Assembly (NCBI GenBank): GCA_009829735.1
Contig: CM020618.1
Span: 38,912,894 to 38,976,893, forward strand
Reading direction: 5' to 3'
DNA from: Pyropia yezoensis
Taxonomy: Eukaryota > Rhodophyta > Bangiophyceae > Bangiales > Bangiaceae
DNA: 64,000 bases
Made by a program: the position numbers and the translations under genes. Each line of letters starts with the position of its first letter. Within the stretch, counting starts at the first letter, position 1. The notes beneath the pieces are model-generated. The model ran no database searches. It was given only the letters and a program-made list of their open reading frames with translations, and was not told where the DNA came from. Shown piece by piece: positions 47,449 to 58,525 of this stretch.

Positions 47449-48267
47449 GCTCCCACGGCCTTTTGGGCAGTCTTTAGCCATGTGCCCCTTGGCGCGGCAG
47501 CGTAGGCACAGGCCTTCGCGCATACAGCGCTAACGCTCTTCTGGTGTATGCTTCACGATCCGGACGTTGGCAATGTCCATGGGGGCAGGCCCGCGGTCCG
47601 CGGCTGTCGCGCCTTCGGTGTTTGAGATGCGTCGAACGCCACGCTTGGCAGCTTCAACTTTCATGGCATCGAGCATCACTTCGTCCAGAGTGTCGTAGCG
47701 CTTGAGGCAGAGCGCTTTCCAGATGTAGCTCTTCAGACCGCGGCTGTAGCGGTCAACCTGCTCGGTCATGGTGATGTCGGGGATGTCAAGGACGATTGAC
47801 TGGAACGACTTATTGTAGCTCGCCACGTCCTTCATCTACTCTCACTTGTGAAGAAGGTCGCGGGCAGCCTGGACCTTGTTCAGAGGGTTAAACCGCACCT
47901 TGAGTGCTTCACGAAGCGTTGGCCAATCCGAGATGTCGGCTTTCCCGGCGTGCGTCTGCCACCACGAGAACGCTTCACCTTGCAGGTACGAGGTGGCGAT
48001 GAGTAGTGCTTCGCCAGTGGTAGCCTTTGCAACAAACGTGTCCATGTGGGACGCCCAGGCATCAATCGCGCCGGCTCGACCGAAAAAGGCCGTTGGCTTA
48101 CTAAGCTTAGGTTTGTCGAAACTGGGTAGGGTTGCCGTGGTTGCCAAATCGAGACGGAGTTGCTCCGTCTCCTGACCCAGTTTTTTCACGTACGAAGTAA
48201 TTTCCGCCCAGTTTTCCGCACTAATTGCAGCAGGGGTACTCGCCCCACTAGTACTGCCAGAAGCCAT
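47449..48267 (-). pseudogene. Element B gag with several in-frame stops
   Basis: The ATG at 48267 (MASGSTSGASTPAAISAENW) opens the gag frame. It is stopped by TGA and TAG near 47836-47844, one codon apart, and by a TAG near 47530, while the frame otherwise continues. Retrotransposon gag features are GRAGAIDAWASHMDTFVA, YLQGEAFSWWQTH and LREALKVRFNPLNK. A CCHC knuckle CLRCRAKGHMAKDC is at about 47509-47468. The protease lies in another frame, so a programmed or mutational shift joins them. The copy is clearly decayed despite the young LTRs. Confidence 0.8.
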
Positions 48268-48317
48268 TGTTGAAAACTAAGCTAACTTTTCAAGAATGCT
48301 ACTGGCAATATGTTCGA

Positions 48318-48808
48318 CTACTTACGCACCACGCGCAGGTGCGACTTGCTGCGGGTGTGGCGGTCGTAGTGCTTGGAGGACTCGAAGACGCGGTCGCAGT
48401 CCCGGCACTTGGGCAGCTTGGGGGGGTTGACCTTGTGGCGGTGGCGACGCGACAGGCGGTGATCGCGCCACACCGCTTCGCCGTAGCACGTCACGTCGCA
48501 AGCCTTGCACGTGAAGCGCTTCTTGTTGATCCGCCCGTGGGCGTTTCGGTACTCCTCGCGGACCGCCCGGCGCTCCACCGTCTGCGCTGTATGCGGGCGG
48601 ATAGCCGCCACTTGACGGGGCGCCGGGGGAGTCACGCGAGGCGCCGGCGGGAGAAGAAGGCGGCGGCCGTGCCGGTCGCGGGGAGGAAGCGCCGGAGCAC
48701 GTTTCGAAGAGGTAGTCGAGGAAGAAGAGCCAGCGGTAGGCGTCGGCACCGGCAGTGAAGCGCTCGCCGAGGAAGACGCCGCCGTCGTTGTCGTCTGGTT
48801 CGGAGCCA
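48318..48808 (-). CDS. C2H2 zinc-finger ORF in the leader of element B
   Basis: On the element's coding strand, between PBS and gag, a frame encodes about 163 residues. It has a Ser/Thr/Pro-rich front, then two zinc fingers: CKACDVTCYGEAVWRDH with RLSRRH (C-x2-C-x12-H-x5-H), and CRDCDRVFESSKHYDRH with SKSH. The long His-His spacing and shape resemble U1/matrin-type or BED-like RNA/DNA-binding fingers. There is no ATG at the front (GTG at 48809), but a pyrimidine-rich CCTTAG acceptor-like site stands there, and a perfect GTAAGT donor-like site overlaps the end. It may therefore be an internal exon. Ty3/gypsy elements normally have no such gene; capture from the host or an accessory role are both open. 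Confidence 0.55.
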
Positions 48809-49437
48809 CTAAGGAATCGAGGACAGGACCAAGAACGGGATAAGTACAAAAGCACCAACACTTCGTCAGATCCTCGCTCCTGCTCCTTGCACCTCAGTGG
48901 AGAGCTGCCGCCGCCCGGGCACGAGGCCACCGGGCGTACGGGAGTCTGCGCCGAGGTGCGCTGGCCAAGCTCGCTGTGCGCCCGTGTAAACACGAAAGTG
49001 GTGGAGTGGGTCGTGACCAGGCTAGAAGCCGGCGACAACCGCAGTCCAAACACTCGCGACCCTGTGGAGGACTGACACGATCCACTTAAGAAGCACGAAG
49101 CTCCCGGACCGGGCAAGCCTGCACAGAGTCGCGCGCAGAGGAGCTCAACCAAAGGTCCAACACTCTCAGTCGTCACCCGACCCGCGCGCGCGACGGTACG
49201 CCCCGTTGGTACCGGACCGACCTCCCCCGCCAGTTGCGCTAGGCAGACTGGGGTGACGGAACGAAGGGGGCCCGGCGAGGGCCGACTCGACCCCGAATGG
49301 CACTATGGCCCGGTGTTGTAAGGGCCGGCCCGAGCACAGTGGGGCACCACGACGAATCGGGGAGAGGCCGGCGAGCCCGAAGGCCACGTTACGGCGCAGA
49401 AGCGCTCGGTGTCGGGGGCGACGCACGCGCACGGAGC

Positions 49438-49458
49438 GGTAACTATCTGAAGCTACCA
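49438..49458 (-). promoter_or_regulatory. Putative primer-binding site of element B
   Basis: Two bases inside the 5' LTR, in element orientation, stands TGGTAGCTTCAGATAG. TGGTAGC is complementary to the 3' end of initiator Met tRNAs (GCTACCA), but the following bases do not obviously fit the usual acceptor stem. A partial-tRNA or different-tRNA primer is possible. Confidence 0.5.
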
Positions 49459-49460
49459 CA

Positions 49461-50410
49461 TGTAGGGTCCACGGCGGGCACGCACGCGCACTCGCGGGCG
49501 CACGCCGCACGCACCCCACACCCACAACACACCACACACACTCTCGACGGCGGTGACGCAGTCGGGGGAGGTGGTGTGGAAGCCGGGGAAGAAGAAGGGT
49601 GTCGGGGGGTGGGTGTGTGAAGTGGGGGTGAGCTTGACGTCGGTGGAAAGGGGTTCTCAGGTACAGTGGTTCTTTGCTTGCGTTCTTCGGTCTACCCTCC
49701 CCAGGTCTCCCCCTCTCGCCCTCGGTCACTCCGTATATATACCCCGGGGGGGGGTCCCTCAGAAGGCCCTCCGTGTGGTCCTCTCGCGGTTGGGCACAAG
49801 TTTCCATAGAATCGCCGGTGTGCGGCGACCCCCCTCTCACAGAGCTCGTCTGAGGGGGTCCACGCCCCCCCTCGGGGTCGGTGTGCCCGTGGACGGCCGT
49901 AGACATGATGGTTAGAGGATGGAAGCTTCGGATGTCATGGATGGCAGGCTCTCGTTGGTCGGGATGGCTGATGGCAGCCAGCCGCCTTGACACTCGGAGG
50001 CCGGGTGCGCTGTCCGCGCTCGGCCGCCTCGGCGATGTCTCGCTTGAATTGACACTGGCGCTACGTTGCGCTGTCGGCGCCAGTTCTTGGTCAGCGGGTG
50101 GATGCCTTGCTCGAATTGACACTGGTGCTACGTTGCGGTGTCGGCGCCAGTTCATGGTCACCAGGTGGATACCGTGTCAGCATTTACGGTGTGCGGCCAC
50201 GTAGCATTGACAGCCATCGTCCGGTTGCATCGTCATCACGGGGGCAGGCGGGATTGAACCGTGAACCTTGCAGATTCGAAATGTGAATGAAGACCAATCG
50301 TCCAGGGAACGCTCGTGCAAGTCATGACATCCGGTACGATTTGAGATCCGGCCTCTGGGGGAATTCCAAGTTGCGACTTGGAATTGCAATGTAAGGATTT
50401 AGTCCTTACA
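49461..50410 (-). repeat. 5' LTR of element B (950 bp)
   Basis: Same sequence as 42760-43709 except two visible differences (TG terminus intact here; C for G at 50405). In element orientation it starts TGTAAGGACTAAATCC at 50410 and ends CCCTACA at 49461. The TATATATA box lies at about 49734-49741. The 67-bp tandem unit is present here too. Confidence 0.92.
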
Positions 50411-50415
50411 CCTGT

Positions 50416-53400
50416 CCAGGATGCCCGAGCTACACCGGATATCGGTGTTGGCCACGTACTGTTTACCTTGGAGAACTTCAAGGTATGAGCCACACTGGGG
50501 GTTGACCCCCGGTCGACCCGATCGTATTACCCTGTACTGGATACAGGGGCTGGACCGAACCTGATCCGGAAGGATAACCTCCCGGACAAGTGGCTCCCGC
50601 GAGTCAGAGTCACTCGGGGACCTACGATCAAGGATGCGAACGGTCGTCTCATTCGTACGACCGCAGCGATGTCGCTGCGGGTCACCATCGCGGAATTCAC
50701 TACGGAAGTCGACTTCCTCGTGTGTGAGACTCTATCTGTGCCCTGCATACTGGGGTGCACCTTCATCAACGTTCACGTTGATGCAATCCAGCCGGGCCGG
50801 AGGACCGTCGAGCTGCAAGAGGCAGACGGGACGAAGAGAGGACAGACAGCTATCGTCAGGGACGTGACGCTACAAGGGAGCCACGTTAACGTGGCTGAGG
50901 TATACGCCAGCGTAGAACCGAAGACACTCCGGCTGGCCAAGCGGACCCGCTTTGAACCGTTATCAGAGACCGTCCTCCCGGTTAACTGTGACCTCGCAGG
51001 CATCTGCAGAGTCCAGTCCAACCTACGAACCTACAAGCGCCATGGGTTGACCATGGCCAACGGTATCGTGGGCCTCCCAGCGGGGGGTTCATCACTGCTC
51101 GTGATGGCGAACTATCGCCGTGAGGCAGTCACCCGTCCGAAAGGAACTATCCTCGGGATCGCCGAGCTCTACGAAGGAGACATCCTTACCCCTGACAAGG
51201 AAGGTCAAGTGGAACCACTTGAGGTACTGGCGGTCACCGAGACCACCGAGCTGAAGGAACCCGACGACGGGAAGCCTAACCCATCAACAGCTCCGGCGGA
51301 CATTCCGCCAAAGGACCAAGAAGCCTTGAAGGCACTGGCCGAGGCTCACCTCGACCACCTTCCCCCTTCAGTAGCCGAAGGGGTACGACGGATGCTAAGA
51401 AAGCATGACGTCATGTGAACCGGCGGGGCGCTGGGTACCATTGGGGCATCCCAACACCGTATAGACCTGGTACCAGATGCACGACCAGCGCGGTCTCAAC
51501 TGCATCGCGCGGGACCTATGCAACGAGAGATTGTTGATTGAGAACTGAAGAGGATGAGCGAAGCCAAGGTGATCCGACCTTTGATGTCGGAATGGGGCGC
51601 CCCAGTAGTGATCGTACCGAAGAAGGATCAAACCTCTCGGTTCTGTATCGATTATCGACGCCTCAACTTGGTTACCAAGAAAGACTCATACCCTTTACCA
51701 AGGATGGACGAGTGTATTGAATCCCTGGGGGAAGCCACAGTGTTTACCACCATCGACTGCAATGCAGGTTACTGGCAGATCCCAGTTGCAGAGGAGGATA
51801 TCCCCAAGACGGCGTTCGTCTGTCACAGTGGAGTGCACGAGCTCCTAAGGATGCCCTTCGGATTGTCTAACGCCCCCGCCACATTCCAGCGGGCCATCGA
51901 CATTATACTGTCGGGAGTGAAGTGGCGTAACTGCCTGGTGTACCTGGACGATGTCATGGTCTTCTCGCGTAACATGGATGACCATGTGCAACATGTCGAC
52001 GAGGTACTCACCCTCTTGCGGAACGCCGGGGTGACCCTGCACCTCAAGAAGTGCGCCTTCTTTCAGCAGACCGTCGAGTATCTGGGTCACTAGATCACAC
52101 CAGGTAAACTGGGAGTGCTCGAAGCTAAAACCCGGGCACTCCGGGATGCGCGATACCCAACCACCCAGACACAGCTGAAGAGCTTCCTGGGGATGCGCAA
52201 CGTATACCGACGGTTCGTCAAGGACTTTGCTCGTATAGCCAAACAGTTAACGGTTCTGACGAGCAGCGCCTTGCCAAAGGTACTCCAACCTCCCTCCCCT
52301 AGCGAGAGAGAGGCGTTCGAGCTGCTCAAGCAAGCTCTGCTAGCCCCACCCGTGCTTGCGGTGCCGCATAGACGCGGGACCTTCGTCATCAACGTCGATG
52401 CCTGCGATACCCACGTGGAATGCACCCTGTTACAGGGAGAGACAATCATCGGTATCGAAAATGCTCTCCCGGACCTGCAATCGGTAGGATACTTCAGCCG
52501 GACACTCAAACCGGCTGAGCGTAACTACAGTGCTACCGAGCGCGAGTGCCTCGGAGTCATATGGGCAGTGCAACTGCTCCGGCCATACCTGGAAGGATCC
52601 AGGTTCATCGTGAGGTCCGACCACGAACCTCTACGATGGCTCCTCAACCTTGTTGACAAGGATTGCGACAGCCATGGACGGCTAGCCCGGTGGAGGCTGA
52701 AGATGGCCGAACACGACTACCGGACCATATATATGGCCGGCTCCACCCATCATCTGGGAGACGCGCTGTCGCGACTCGACCCACCGAGCGGGGATACCCG
52801 ACAGGTGGACAAAGACATCCCGGTTGTACCGGTTTGCATGGTGGGTAACGCCACCCTGGGTATGGTTGACCATACCATGGCACACCTTGCGTGCCCATAT
52901 ACCTTGCGTGCCCAATAAGCCTCACGGACTTCCGCGAGGCACAGGCCAATGACGATAACTGTGAACGCCATCGCGCTAACCCCCTGGCCGGCAGGGCCGG
53001 CATCTCCTCCGAGAACGAGGACGGACTCATATACCGGCGGGCACCCGCCGATGGACGGCACCAGGTCGTGGCTCCCGTGTCCTTACGACAAGCCGTCATG
53101 GAACGAGAACACGAGAACCCCACAGCCGGACACCCAGGGGGTTCGCGCTTGTTCGCAGCAATGCGAAGGTTCTTCTACTGACCAGCAATGGCCGTCGACG
53201 TAGTCGACCACGTGCGGGGATGCCACCCGTGTGCACGGAATCGTATGAGTCTTCATAGGCGGACATCCGCTATGAAACTGTTCCCCCCGGATGGGCCCAA
53301 CGAGCAAGTCGCTATCGACATACTCGGGCCGCTTCGTAACGGAAGAAGGGAACAGGTACATCCTGGTCATGTCGGACCGCTTTACTAAGCTGCCACGAGC

Positions 53401-54376
53401 AGTAGCGATCCCGAACGACACGGCCTACATGATCATCAACGCAGTGGTTGACCACTGGATCAGTGCTTACGGAGTAATGAAGCAACTCCTCTCCGACAAC
53501 AGAGCAAACCTTACGTCAGCATTCAGCACTAAGGTCATGGGCATGTTCGGTATCGAACCACGTCGGGCATCCGACTACCACCCGGTCGCGGCGTCGGTCG
53601 GTGACCACCCGCAATCCAATGGGCAGGTGGAACGGTTCAACCGCACCATCGTCAAGATGCTCCAATGCTATGTGGCGGAACACACGAACACGTAGGACAG
53701 GCTTCTATCCGTACTGACCCTGGCATACAATGCCAGGCCCCACCGGAGTACCAGCATTGCTCCATTGGAATGGGTCATGCCAATGGGCGTCGGTAATCTG
53801 ACGCTGCCACCGGGCAGATGCACTCGGTATGACATACCGAAGGGCCGACCGGCCGAACGGATCCACTTAGCTTGGTAGGCCAAGCTATCGTGGATGATAC
53901 CTAAGCTCAAGGGTGCCCTTGACCGTACACAACTTCGATACAAGAAGAACTTCGACGCCCGACTACGGGTACGCAACGCGACCCTGGTAACAGATGACTG
54001 GGTCTACATCAGACACCAGAAGCTCCGAGGGAACAAGCTTACGCATCCGGTCAAGGGACCGTACCAGATCCTATACAGAGATGATCACTCTGTAATCCTG
54101 CACTCCGATACGGAGATACAACGCATCAATCTCAATGATGTGACATCTGCTCCAAAGCCGGAACAGCCTCAGCCGGTACCGGCTGGGTTGTTACATGAAG
54201 CTCTTACAACCCACCGGTCAGATGACCCGGTGGGGCCGGATGGGATTCCATACCAGGTCGAGAGCGTGGTCGGACACACCGACCCGGACCTACCAGGACC
54301 CTGGTACGTCAAGGTGACTCACCCACCTGGGAACAGGCGGCGAATATACCCCGCCAACTTCTCATGCCTCACATGA
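50416..54376 (+). pseudogene. Element A protease-RT-RNase H-integrase, several stops and shifts
   Basis: The protease has LDTGAGPNLI (Asp codon at 50540). The frame goes on past stops at 51416, 51539 and 52091 through reverse transcriptase: EWGAPVVIVPKKDQ, FCIDYRRLN, VYLDDVMVF, YLGH* and SFLGMRNVYRRF. RNase H follows (ERNYSATEREC, then RSDHEPLRWLL, then HLGDALSRL). Integrase starts near 52900 in another frame: HENPTAGHPGG, GCHPCARNR, VAIDILGPL, a further shift, then LLSDNRANLTSAF and SNGQVERFNRTI. TGA at 53179 and TAG at 53693 stand where C has Trp. No autonomous product is possible. The C-terminal part (53894-54376) is basic and chromodomain-like only in position. Confidence 0.85.
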
Positions 54377-54845
54377 GGCGACGACGCCTACTGTAAATAC
54401 CCAACCGACACCGACTTCGGCTGTTGGGGGGTGAGGCTTATACCTACTAAGTAGGGTGTCACATGGATTCGGCAAAACTTAGGTTCACTAAGTTGGAGCG
54501 GACTTAGGCAAACTAAGTAAGCTACTGACTTTTACAAGTTTACTTGAAGGAGATTACTAACTCCGATAATTTCAAAGTAACATGAGGCTTACACCAAGGT
54601 AAACCTTCATCCATGGGGCAAGTGACGGACCGAGGAAGGTTGACCTTCACGAGTATTAACCAACCAGGATGGGTTGGGGGCGCGAGAAAAACCGAGGCAG
54701 GCCACTGCTAAGGCAGACGGGGTACTCCCCAAAAGGCAGCCATTGGTATCATGCAAACGCCCCAGCGGCGGATGAGTTTATACTCACTACGTCCCGGCGA
54801 CCATAAGGGTCACCGGGTCCCTCTCCCCCACAACAACAGCACTCC
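54377..54845 (+). other. Non-coding stretch between element A pol and the antisense ORF
   Basis: A/T-richer than its surroundings, with repeated short motifs such as AACTTAGGTTCACTAAGTTGG and GGTTGACCTTCA. Both neighbouring genes point at it, so it should contain their 3' ends. No ORF is supported. Confidence 0.5.
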
Positions 54846-57209
54846 TCAGGGGGTACCGCTGCTGCCTGAAGGAGGCCACTCACGCGTAGTCGCGCACACT
54901 TCCATGCTCCACCGGTCGGCAATCTCGCGACGGTCAATCGCCTGAGCTACCTCAGTGCAAAGCTGCAATAGGGTGCTGCGGCCAGCCTCCACTTCCTCCA
55001 GAGCTATCTGGAGGCGGTCCTGCACACCACCGAAGCAACGCGCGGAACCAACCAGCGCAGCACCTGGGGGCATATCCCCCCAGCTAACAGAGAGACCCTC
55101 CCGCAGCTCGCGGGAAACGAGGACATGAACGCCCTCATACCATAGACGGGGACCGCCATCTTGCATGACAGGGGCGGGAGGTGACACTGGCGCAGCCAGA
55201 GGAGCCACAGGAGCCGACACGGCTAGCACCGGAGCCGGTGCCACCCGATACGAGGCCCGGTGGGACCCCATGGAAGGGGCTCCCCCGTAAAACCGGCGGG
55301 ACTCCGCCCGGCGACGGGACACCTCACGCTCCCCACCCGTAGAGTCCCACTCTCGGGGACGACGGCCATTACTCACCGGTATCGTGTTAGAGAACCGCGG
55401 AGCCAAGACCTGGAGAGGGTCATGGATAACCATGGGAATACCCAGGTCAGGAACAGCCTCGGTGGATGCCCACACACGGTAACTGGGCGCACCCAGCTGA
55501 GTACGCCGGATGCGCAACGAGTGACGAGGCAAGGGGGCAGCCCCAGCCTGTGGATCCCGGTACGGGGGAAGGGTCAACACCCCAGCCCAGTTCACGGCAT
55601 CGTGAACGGCCAGGAGGGCCTCGAACTCCCGGGCCAACCCGGTCTTGGCAGCTATCATGTCGACGCCCAGCTGCCCGATATGCCGACGGACACCCGTCGG
55701 AAGATGAAACAACCGCCCCTGTCGACGGACGGACAGCAAGAAGGAGGAAGCCTGCCCGAGGGTAACCTCGAGGGTGAAGGTCCCCTGCAACGGGTGCACA
55801 GGCCGGGAGGCCAACACACTACCGATGTATCAGAGACAGGAGCCGGTGTCAAACCGGAAAGCAGGGGCGGGCTCCCACCCCTCCTGCCACAGAGGCGGGC
55901 GCACGGGCGTGTACACCGGCGCGCGACCGTTACCGGTCTGCAACGCACACGTTATATCGGTGCGGAACGCATCCGCCATGACACCATGGTTACGTCGCCA
56001 GCTCGACGCCGACTTCAGCCCCGCCATGGGCGGGTACGGAGCCGTCAACGTCAGATACGGGGATACCCCCGGGAAGTACTCAAACCCGGGATACCGGCCG
56101 GTATCGCCCACCGTCTGCCCGAACGCCACAGGATCCACCTCAGACGCAACCCCCCGAGCACTAGCCGGGTATTCAACCTCCCGCGGCAACGCGGGGGCAT
56201 TCAAGTCGCATATCCCGAAGGCGGGGTCGAGAAAGACTTCACCCCGTCCCACCCGAGTGCGCCAGAGCTGCGCATGCCGGTCGTCCGGCTGACTCAGAAT
56301 CCAATGGTGCTCCACCCGGACCGCATTCGGCTGATTGACCAGCCGCGCGAACTCCCGGTCCCAACTCGGGTCCAACTTGACGCGCCGGGAGGACCCTCCG
56401 CGGTGGCTCGGTGGGTGGAAGTCCACCCGCATCCGCCCAGCGGAGTCCATGGACTCTTGCACGGTGAGGCCTCGGACCCGAGCCACCAAGTCGGTCACCG
56501 ACATAGAGGGGTGACCCGCCACCAAGGCGACGCCGCAACCCAGCGGGCCAATCCGGTCGGGCGCAGGAAGAATAGGCGGCGCCGGGGGAAGCCCCACCGG
56601 CAGAGAGCCGGCGCCGCAGGCGCACGAGGGCGAGGAGGAAGAAGAAGGGCGGGCGCCCGCCCGGAGTAGCTCCCGGTGTCCACCGCCATCGGGGCAGACA
56701 CGTCTTGACCACCTGTCGCCCGCGGCACCGCGGGAAGAGCGCCGGCACCATCCGGGCCCGACGAAGGCACGATGGGGGCGGAGGGGGTCGACCCGTCAAC
56801 CACCCCCGAGGACGGACCACCAACCGGGCGGGAACCCGCACCGTCTTGACCCGCCGTCCCGGCCGGGGTGCCGCCACGACCGTCAGAAGCACCAGCTGCA
56901 CCTTCTTGAGGTTGAGCCACGCCGGCACCGGCGACAGGAGCCATCCGGGCCGCCGGAGGAGTAGGGGTAGAAGCCGCCACACGCGGTTGACTGCCCCCCG
57001 ACGGAGCCGTCGTGCCGCTGCAGACGGACGACAACCCGCCCGGCGCGCCTTCGGCAGCCGCACGAACGGTCACCCGATCGTCGTCGTCCGACGAGCTCGC
57101 CAGTAAGCACTCGGCGGCGGTGGCGGAGACGGGAACGTCGTCCTGCATCACCTCCTCCTCCTCAAGCAGGAGGTCGTCCTCGCCCCCGGGCACCTGGGGG
57201 TCCGCCATG
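54846..57209 (-). pseudogene. Antisense accessory ORF of element A (conserved with element C)
   Basis: An ORF on the strand opposite to gag-pol. Its ATG at 57209 touches the inner edge of LTR2 (MADPQVPGGEDDLLLEEEE...). The N-terminal part is acidic and then Pro/Ala/Gly-rich. After a frame change near 56600 a structured region follows (SVTDLVARVRGL, then DREFARLVNQ, then VEHHWILSQPDDRHAQLW). A TGA at 55828-55830 interrupts once. The same frame then runs to 54846: TLEVTLGQASSFLL, then RLFHLP, then HIGQLGVDMI. A C-terminal block has LWYEGVHVLV and IADRWSMEVCA. The antisense ORF of element C aligns in the same order. No known domain is recognised; it is neither gag nor integrase. It may be driven by antisense transcription from LTR2. 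Confidence 0.65.
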
Positions 57210-57210
57210 G

Positions 57211-57573
57211 TGTAGCAATATGGTTGGCCGTATTGTGACCCTAACACTAAGGGGGCTACTTCTAATCCTTAACTTTCAATTTGAGAGTTCGTATTGGTCA
57301 CGGTATCTATAAGTTACGTATGACCAGAGGGACTTGCATCTTGGGGTGGAGGGTGGTTAGTAGTGTCTCCGAGGGTTTATAACGAGGGGGCCGGCGGCGA
57401 ATCCACCGCCGGCCATGGTCGAACAACAAACCCCTCCCATTTGGGCTCCCATCTTGGTCCCGTGGCTTGTGCTCCAAGGACAGCAACCTTGGCCTCCCGG
57501 TGACCTTGGTGCCGATCCCCCTTGGTGAGTGTTCCCTGAGAGTGGACGTGCAGCGGATACCTATTGTGCTACA
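57211..57573 (+). repeat. LTR2 of element A (363 bp), internal copy
   Basis: Third copy of the A-type LTR, slightly more divergent than the other two (for example CTAACACTAAGGG where they have CTAATATAGGG). It is followed by a primer-binding-like TGGTGGATCCGGGGTAGC. It is not preceded by a purine tract, so it looks like a 5' LTR and not like the 3' LTR of the A body. Confidence 0.9.
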
Positions 57574-58163
57574 CATGGTGGATCCGGGGTAGCAGGGGCG
57601 CCCCGTGCCAAGAAAGCCGCAGCCGGCTCGACCCGGTACAAGGAAAACTCGCGGACGAGCCAGGGAAGCGCGGGCACCCGCGCTTATAACCACACAGCTC
57701 AGCACGAGCGATACGGCAGCGCGGGACGACCCGCGCCAGCCGAGCTACGAGGTCGCTCCACCCAGGCACCTGGGTCGGGCCACGCCCCCCCCACACGGGG
57801 TAATCAAGGGGGGTCACCCCACAACCACCCCCACGCAACGCGGGCAGCCCCCGCCCCCACTCACTTTTCCACACGAGAGGGGCCCCCCTACCGCCAGACG
57901 CCTGGTGGCGGATCCACGTGCACCACCCCTCGGAAAGGGGGGTCGTGAACAAAAACCCGCATCGGGAATTCAACGGTCCGGAAAACGGATCGTGTGTGTA
58001 CCACACAAAGGGGGGCACCCCGCTCAGACAACCCCGAAAAGGAGTGTCTGTCGCGACAGGGCGCAAATCCCCACCCGTCTGGTAAACGGTCGCGCGACCC
58101 ACTTACATTCGGAAAGCCGAATGCAACTCGACCCAAGGATGGGCCGAATCTAGGGGGGGGATA
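57574..58163 (+). other. 590-bp non-coding unit between LTR2 and LTR3
   Basis: It begins with a primer-binding-like site and ends with a purine tract (AGGGGGGGGA, about 58152-58161) just before LTR3. It therefore has the ends of a complete LTR element without genes, like a short non-autonomous element. Open frames on both strands are Pro/Arg-rich and not convincing. Confidence 0.6.
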
Positions 58164-58525
58164 TGTAGCAATATGGATGACCGTATTGTGACCCTAATAT
58201 AGGGGGACTACTTCTAACCCTTAACTTTCAAGTTGGGAGTCCGCATTGGTCACGGTATCTATAAGTTACGTATGACCAGAGGGACTTGCATCTTGGGGTG
58301 GTGGGTAGTTAGTAGTGTCTCCGAGGGTTTATAACGAGGGGGCCGGCGGCGAATCCACCGCCGGCCATGGCAGAACAACAAACCCCTCCCATTTGGGCTC
58401 CCATCTTGGTCCCGTGGCTTGCGCTCCAAGGACAGCAACCTTGGCCTCCCGGTGACGTTGGTGCCGATCCCCCTTGGTGAGTGTTCCCTGAGAGTGGACG
58501 TGCAGCGGATACCTATTGTGCTACA
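58164..58525 (+). repeat. LTR3 of element A (362 bp), right end
   Basis: Very similar to LTR1, including the small ORF start at 58368 (MAEQQTPPIW...), which here stops after 37 codons because of TGG TGA. It is followed by the target duplication CCATG at 58526. Confidence 0.92.

Larger units (their letters stand above)
42760..50410 (-). mobile_element. Chromodomain Ty3/gypsy retrotransposon B nested in A
   Basis: It has 950-bp LTRs at both ends and 5-bp target duplications CCTGT at 42755-42759 and 50411-50415. It is inserted between gag and protease of A, in opposite orientation. The order on the minus strand is LTR, PBS, zinc-finger ORF, gag, protease, RT, RNase H, integrase, chromodomain, polypurine tract, LTR. 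The LTRs differ at only two positions by eye, so the insertion is young relative to A. Confidence 0.92.
39775..58525 (+). mobile_element. Ty3/gypsy-type retrotransposon A, composite with three LTR copies
   Basis: It begins TGTAGCA and ends TGCTACA. The flanking 5-bp duplication is CCATG at 39770-39774 and 58526-58530. Order: LTR1, gag, [element B inserted], protease-RT-RNase H-integrase, antisense ORF, LTR2, a 590-bp non-coding unit, LTR3. A primer-binding-like TGGTGGAGCAGC follows LTR1 and a purine tract precedes LTR3. pol has several stops and shifts, so it is not autonomous. Confidence 0.85.
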
